Shown one piece after another: positions 12,460 to 16,132 of a stretch of DNA of 16,132 nucleotides. Source of the DNA: CF-161 sp035259145 (GTDB lineage Bacteria > Chloroflexota > Dormibacteria > Dormibacterales > Dormibacteraceae). The notes beneath the pieces are model-generated. The model was not told where the DNA came from. It saw nothing but the letters and a program-made list of their open reading frames with translations, and did no database searches. Position 1 is the first letter of the stretch, and each line of letters starts with the position of its first letter. The position numbers and the translations under genes were made by a program. The DNA is taken from NCBI GenBank assembly GCA_035259145.1, contig DATFWQ010000209.1, positions 1-16,132 on the forward strand. The letters are read 5' to 3'.

Positions 12460-14100
12460 GTGCGTCGCCCGCTCCGGAGTGGTGGGCCCCTCGTTCTGGC
12501 CGCCCTCTTCCTGGTGACCGGCTGCGGCATCAACGTTCCCCTGCCCATCGCACGGACGGGACCCGTGCCCGGGGGACAGGTCGTGGAGGCCATCTCAGGC
12601 TCACCCGGCCCTCTCAACCCGCTCTTTGAGCAGGAAGACAATGCCAGAGACATCGACACGCTGATCTACCAGGGCCTGACGACTGTGGACAGGAGTCAGA
12701 AGGTGGTGGGGCTGCTGGCAACCGGCTGGACCATCGGAGACAACGGGCTCAGCTACACGTTCAACCTGCGCCCAGGTGTGCGCTGGGCCGATGGCAAGCC
12801 ATTCACAGCAGACGACGTGATTTTCACTTACAGCATCTTGCAGAGCCCCGACTACCAGGAGCCTACCCGGCAGTACTGGAAACAGCTGAAGGTCGAACGG
12901 GTCGGCGACATGCAGATCAAGTTCACGCTCAAGGCCCAGAGCGCAGGGTTCCCGCTGGCGATGCGGCAAGGCATCATCGCCAAGCACCTGTTCCAGGACG
13001 CATCGATTGCTGAGATGGCGGCTTCGCCACACAGCGGCGCCCGAGCGGAAGGAACCGGACCGTTCAAGGTCAGGTCCATCTCGTCAGACCGCCACGTGGT
13101 CACCCTCGACCGGAACCCCTACGCGCGGCCCAGGCCGTACCTGGACAGCTTCGTATTCCGAAGCTATCCCTTGCTCGACGACGCTGTGGACGCTGTGTCT
13201 CGAGGCGAGGCGGACATGGCTGGGGAGCTCGCTCTGCCCAGCGCCTCCACGCTGGCCAAGCGTCAGGACCTGAGCCTGATGCAGATCCGGACGTTCAACG
13301 TCGCAACCGTGCTGTTCAACCTGTCCCCCGACCTGCAGGTCTACTTCAACCCAGCCTCGGTACGCCAGGCGCTGAATCAAGCAATTGATCGCAAGAAGAT
13401 CGTGCAGGACGTGCTGCAGGGGCGTGCCGACCCAGCCCCCGGGCCGATCCCACCCAGCAACTGGGCCTTCTCCAAGCAGGCGGCCGAAAAGCTGTCGTAC
13501 GACCAGGCTCAGGCGGCGAAGGCTTTGCAGGCCGCCGGCTGGACGATGAATCTGCAGACCGGCATCCTCAATCGAGCGGGCCGCGACTTCAGCGTCACGC
13601 TGGTGACGACCGACGCGTACCCCTTCCGCCAGGTTGCCGAAGAGGTCAGCGCTCAGCTGCGGCTGATCGGCGTTCAGGTGAAGCTGGCGCCCTCTGTGCC
13701 CGCATCGGTGCTGGTCAGCAAGTACCTGATCGGGAGGCAGTACCAGATGGCGCTGACCGTGCTCGACAACGGCTCGGATCCCGACCAGTACAGCTTCTGG
13801 CACTCTGGGTCATCCCCCGACACCATCAATTTCGCCGTAGACCGGCTGCCAAGGCAGGCCCTGATCGACAAGGCCCTGGAGGACGGCCGCGCGATCACAG
13901 ACTTCAGCCAGCGGCGCCTGAAGTACGACGACTTCCAGCAGTTGATGTCGGAGGCGGCGCCCGCAATCTTCCTGTTCGAGCCCTATTACACGTACGTCGT
14001 TTCGAAGCGGTTGAAGGACCTGCACACCAACCCGGTCATCGAGCCGGGCGATCGCTTCCAGTACGTCGCGGACTGGTACGTGACGACCCGTATCGGCTGA
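12460..14100 (+). CDS. ABC-type peptide/solute-binding lipoprotein (SBP_bac_5 family)
   Basis: Extracytoplasmic binding protein of the DppA/OppA type, 546 residues. From GTG 12460 it has a lipoprotein signal: RRPLRSGG, then LVLAALFLVTGC with a lipobox (LVTGC) whose Cys is residue 22. The family segments follow: EAISGSPGPLNPLF near the mature N-terminus, LIYQGLTTVDRSQKVVGLLA, LSYTFNLRPGVRWADGKPFT with ADDVIFTYSIL, the RNPYARPRPYLDS region, and later VRQALNQAIDRKKIVQDVL and SDPDQYSFWHS. The frame is open further upstream inside secG, but the GTG one base after the secG stop gives the signal peptide. No permease or ATPase genes adjoin it, so it is either an orphan receptor or serves a transporter encoded elsewhere. 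The ligand is unknown; peptides, nickel and other solutes are all known in this family. Confidence 0.9.
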   Translation: MRRPLRSGGPLVLAALFLVTGCGINVPLPIARTGPVPGGQVVEAISGSPGPLNPLFEQEDNARDIDTLIYQGLTTVDRSQKVVGLLATGWTIGDNGLSYTFNLRPGVRWADGKPFTADDVIFTYSILQSPDYQEPTRQYWKQLKVERVGDMQIKFTLKAQSAGFPLAMRQGIIAKHLFQDASIAEMAASPHSGARAEGTGPFKVRSISSDRHVVTLDRNPYARPRPYLDSFVFRSYPLLDDAVDAVSRGEADMAGELALPSASTLAKRQDLSLMQIRTFNVATVLFNLSPDLQVYFNPASVRQALNQAIDRKKIVQDVLQGRADPAPGPIPPSNWAFSKQAAEKLSYDQAQAAKALQAAGWTMNLQTGILNRAGRDFSVTLVTTDAYPFRQVAEEVSAQLRLIGVQVKLAPSVPASVLVSKYLIGRQYQMALTVLDNGSDPDQYSFWHSGSSPDTINFAVDRLPRQALIDKALEDGRAITDFSQRRLKYDDFQQLMSEAAPAIFLFEPYYTYVVSKRLKDLHTNPVIEPGDRFQYVADWYVTTRIG

Positions 14101-14191
14101 CAACCGACCGCTACGCCCCCAAATCACACTGTTTCCCGCAAAGGAGCTGCTCCCTGGGCGGTGAGAGTCACCTTTCCAGAACGGGTGCGGT

Positions 14192-14224
14192 ATCTCGTAG
14201 GCCCAATAGACTGTCTCACGAGAT
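14192..14224 (+). promoter_or_regulatory. -10 box flanked by a dyad upstream of R2lox
   Basis: TAGACT (14207-14212) lies 10 bp before ATG 14223, so the mRNA should be near-leaderless. ATCTCGT (14192-14198) and ACGAGAT (14218-14224) form a perfect 7 bp inverted repeat centred on this box and reaching into the start codon, an operator-like geometry. No clear -35 was found. The remainder of 14101-14222 shows only a weak GGTGA-GAG-TCACC hairpin (14160-14172). Confidence 0.4.
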
Positions 14225-15158
14225 GAGCGCGACGCGAAGCGGCTATGCGACGACGTCGGAGCGCGGACTGCGGTGGGACTCGGTGCCCATGCGCCTCTGG
14301 CAGAAGGCCAAGCGGCTTGGCGTGTGGGACCCCGCGGAGATCGACTTCGAACGGGATCGGGAGCACTGGGCGGGCTTCAGCCCGCCGGAACGGGAATTCC
14401 TCCTGCGCACGCTGGCGCTGTTCCAGGCAGGCGAGGAGGCTGTCACGCTGGACCTGCTCCCCCTCATCGAAACAGTCGCCGGCGAGGGCCGGATCGAGGA
14501 GGAGATGTACCTGACCTCCTTTTTGTGGGAGGAGGCCAAGCACGTCGAATTCTTCAGACGCTGGCTGGATCAGGTGGCCGAAGCTCGCTGGGATCTCTGG
14601 GGCTACGTCACTCCCAGCTACGCACATCTGTTCCTCGATGAGCTGCCGCGGGCCATGGCAGCGCTCCGGACCGACAGTTCGACCGAGGCTCAGATCCGTG
14701 CGGCGACCACCTACAACATGATCATCGAGGGCGTGCTGGCCGAGACCGGCTATCACGGCTTCCGCGAGTCGCTGCAGGCGAACTGCATGCTGCCGGGCCT
14801 GCTGGAAGGGATCACGCTGATCGCTCGGGACGAAAGCCGTCACATCCGCTACGGCGTGTACCTCCTGAACCGGCTGATCGCCGTGACGCCCGGTGGCTGG
14901 GATGTCATGAACCGGCGTATGAACGAGCTGCTGGGCCCGGCGATGGGCGTCGTATCGGAGTTCTGGGACCACTTCGACCCCGACGATGGTCCCTTTGGCC
15001 AGAACATGCAGAAGTTCCTGGACTTCGCCAGCAGCCTGTTCGACAGGCGGATGAAGGTGCTCGAGCGAGACAGAGGCAAGGCGCTGGCCGATATCGAGCG
15101 AGCCACCCTGGCAGACATCGTTGCCGAGGCGGAGCCGGTTGCTTTGACGGGCGTCTGA
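14223..15158 (+). CDS. R2-like ligand-binding oxidase (R2lox, Mn/Fe cofactor)
   Basis: A ferritin-like di-metal protein of 311 residues, often annotated as ribonucleotide reductase beta chain. Sequence marks it as R2lox instead. The six metal-ligand positions are Glu71, Glu104, His107, Glu169, Glu204 and His207 (GEEAVTLD, LWEEAKHVEFF, NMIIEGVLAETGY, ARDESRHIRYG). The Val (74) and Tyr (164) that form the Val-Tyr ether cross-link in characterised R2lox proteins are both present at the expected spacings. Those proteins assemble a heterodinuclear Mn/Fe site and bind a long-chain fatty-acid-like ligand; their physiological reaction is unknown. No nrdA-type large subunit lies nearby, consistent with a non-RNR role. 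The start is ATG 14223, just after a -10 box and without a ribosome site. An SDR and an aminotransferase follow, but a shared pathway is not shown. Confidence 0.9.
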   Translation: MSATRSGYATTSERGLRWDSVPMRLWQKAKRLGVWDPAEIDFERDREHWAGFSPPEREFLLRTLALFQAGEEAVTLDLLPLIETVAGEGRIEEEMYLTSFLWEEAKHVEFFRRWLDQVAEARWDLWGYVTPSYAHLFLDELPRAMAALRTDSSTEAQIRAATTYNMIIEGVLAETGYHGFRESLQANCMLPGLLEGITLIARDESRHIRYGVYLLNRLIAVTPGGWDVMNRRMNELLGPAMGVVSEFWDHFDPDDGPFGQNMQKFLDFASSLFDRRMKVLERDRGKALADIERATLADIVAEAEPVALTGV

Positions 15159-15178
15159 GCCGACGGGAAGGAGGGCGA

Positions 15179-15922
15179 ATGGATCTCGGATTGAAGAACA
15201 GCCGCGCTCTGGTGACGGCCGCGAGCAAGGGCCTGGGGCGTGCCTGCGCGGCCGCCCTGGCCGCCGAGGGAGCGCGCGTCTTCATCGTCTCGCGAGATGA
15301 CGCGCGGCTCGCCGATACCGAGCGGGAAATCGGCGCCGCCGGCCACCTGGCGGTCGACCTCGCGCAGCCGGGGTCGCCGGAGAAGGCGGTCGAGGCAGCG
15401 CTTACGGCGCTCGGCGGGCTCGATGTCCTGGTCTGCAACGCGGGTGGGCCGCCACCTGGAACGTTCGAGTCGACGCCAGTGGATGCCTGGGAGACCGGCT
15501 ACCACCTGACACTGATGAGCACTGTGAGGCTGACCAGGGCGGCGCTGCCGGCTCTGAAGGAGTCGGGTCGCGGGCGGATCGTCAACATAACCTCGATCTC
15601 CGTCCGCCAGCCGATCCCCAACATCGTTCTCTCCAACGCCTTCCGATCCGGGGTGACCGCGATGGCCAAGACCCTTGCAGCAGAGGTCGCGCCGTTCGGG
15701 GTCACGGTCAACAACCTGGCGCCGGGGACGATCCTGACCGATCGCGTGCGCGAGCTTTATGGCGGCAGCGTGGACGGCCTCGTCAGGAGCATCCCGGCCG
15801 GCCGCATCGGGGACCCTGCCGAGTTCGGCGCAACCTGCGCGTTCCTCTGCTCCGTGCAGGCAGGCTACATCACGGGGCAGACGATCGGGGTCGACGGCGG
15901 CGCCCTGCGCGGAGTTCACTGA
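15179..15922 (+). CDS. Short-chain dehydrogenase/reductase-family protein lacking YxxxK
   Basis: A 247-residue classical-SDR fold, typically annotated as a 3-oxoacyl-ACP reductase-like protein. The cofactor segment is VTAASKGLGRA (12-22), the NAG motif is CNAGG (86-90), and the catalytic-type Ser is at 139 (NITSIS). The C-terminal ITGQTIGVDGG is normal. At the place of the catalytic Tyr-x-x-x-Lys, 13 residues after the Ser, it has Ser152-N-A-F-Arg156 followed by SGVTAMAKTLAAEV, so both the proton-donor Tyr and the Lys are missing. I recall this SNxxR-type pattern from a subset of annotated SDRs, so it is probably a real subfamily rather than a broken gene. ATG 15179 has GGAGGG a few bases upstream. 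It lies 20 bp after R2lox and 4 bp before the aminotransferase, so cotranscription is likely. Its reaction is uncertain. Confidence 0.9.
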   Translation: MDLGLKNSRALVTAASKGLGRACAAALAAEGARVFIVSRDDARLADTEREIGAAGHLAVDLAQPGSPEKAVEAALTALGGLDVLVCNAGGPPPGTFESTPVDAWETGYHLTLMSTVRLTRAALPALKESGRGRIVNITSISVRQPIPNIVLSNAFRSGVTAMAKTLAAEVAPFGVTVNNLAPGTILTDRVRELYGGSVDGLVRSIPAGRIGDPAEFGATCAFLCSVQAGYITGQTIGVDGGALRGVH

Positions 15923-15926
15923 GGGG

Positions 15927-16132
15927 ATGGGGATTCGCTTTGCTCAGCGGATGGAGCGGCTTGGGACCGAAGGCGCCTTTGAAGTCCTGGCCAGAGCACG
16001 GGGTCTGGAGGCCGCTGGCAAGCACGTCGTTCACCTCGAGATCGGAGAGCCGGACTTCGCGACGCCGGACAACATCACCGAAGCGGCGATCGCCGCGATG
16101 CACGCCGGCTACACGCACTACACGCCCGCGGG
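15927..16132 (+). CDS. Class I/II PLP-dependent aminotransferase, N-terminal part (cut by window end)
   Basis: Open from ATG 15927 to the window end (68 codons and two bases). The product begins MGIRFAQRMERLGTEGAFEV and continues LARARGLEAAGKHVVHLEIG, then EPDFATPDNITEAAIAAMHA and GYTHYTPAG. The EIGEPDF...TP and HYTPxxG elements are the N-terminal hallmark of fold-type I aspartate/alanine-type aminotransferases, where this region contacts substrate. The PLP lysine lies beyond the window. GAGGGG sits directly before the ATG, very close for a ribosome site, and the stop of the SDR is 4 bp upstream, so it probably belongs to the same transcript. Substrate cannot be judged from this fragment. Confidence 0.85.
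   Translation, partial: MGIRFAQRMERLGTEGAFEVLARARGLEAAGKHVVHLEIGEPDFATPDNITEAAIAAMHAGYTHYTPA

Noticed and set aside
14160..14175. GGTGA-GAG-TCACC hairpin plus TTT as a terminator after the binding protein gene
   Set aside because: Only 5 bp of stem and three T residues; too weak to call.
14223..15158. Class I ribonucleotide reductase beta subunit (NrdB/NrdF)
   Set aside because: The Val and Tyr cross-link positions and overall spacing match R2lox, and there is no nrdA partner.
1..16132. CRISPR arrays, tRNA or rRNA genes, transposases, integrases, toxin-antitoxin pairs
   Set aside because: None was seen on reading both strands; the window is housekeeping sequence with a few accessory genes.

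Overview
This 16.1 kb window is GC-rich and densely coded. It resembles a chromosomal housekeeping region from a high-GC, actinobacterial-type or Chloroflexota/Dormibacterota-type bacterium. The reason is gene order: uvrC-rapZ-...-whiA-gap-pgk-tpiA-...-secG is the backbone found around whiA in Gram-positive lineages. Start-codon use (ATG, GTG, TTG), 1-4 bp stop/start overlaps and apparently near-leaderless transcripts also fit such a lineage. I cannot assign a phylum firmly from sequence reading alone.

Layout. (1) 1-4059, + strand: the 3' end of uvrC, a shortened RapZ-like gene without a functional-looking P-loop, an extended-SDR epimerase, and a secreted LVIVD-repeat protein carrying a PA domain. 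Junctions are tight or overlapping, except for a hairpin-rich 65 bp gap before the last gene. (2) 4062-6112, - strand: E1 beta and E1 alpha of a branched-chain-type 2-oxo acid dehydrogenase, overlapping by 19 bp, with no E2/E3 in view. This pair converges on the LVIVD gene with only 2 bp between stops and diverges from whiA across about 150 bp. (3) 6260-11359, + strand: whiA, then gap, pgk, tpiA and gpmA, a nearly complete lower-glycolysis block. (4) 11415-15922 and on to the window end, + strand: Mn-type superoxide dismutase, secG, an SBP_bac_5 lipoprotein, an R2-like ligand-binding oxidase (R2lox), an atypical SDR lacking Tyr-xxx-Lys, and the 5' end of a class I/II aminotransferase.

How the genes fit together. 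UvrC is nucleotide excision repair. RapZ and WhiA are the conserved regulators normally grouped with YvcK (gluconeogenesis factor), but here the yvcK position holds four unrelated genes instead. The gap-pgk-tpiA-gpmA run supplies consecutive glycolytic steps and is likely one transcript, with a structured gap-pgk spacer holding a small coupled ORF. SodA and R2lox are both Mn/Fe oxygen-chemistry proteins, but nothing shows that they cooperate.

Most notable: RapZ with a precisely eroded Walker A motif; whiA apparently starting at an AUC codon behind a perfect 9-nt Shine-Dalgarno; a 43-codon ORF overlapping the TTG start of pgk as TTGA; an Ala/Gly-rich insertion in Pgk; a 107 bp near-complete palindrome before secG; a dyad centred on the -10 box of R2lox; and a repeated TAGACT -10-like motif placed so close to starts that several mRNAs look leaderless. 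No gene-free stretch exceeds 300 bases. The largest spacers (6113-6259, 7295-7429, 8441-8583, 12036-12206, 14101-14222) are described below. I saw no tRNA, rRNA, CRISPR array, transposase or integrase.
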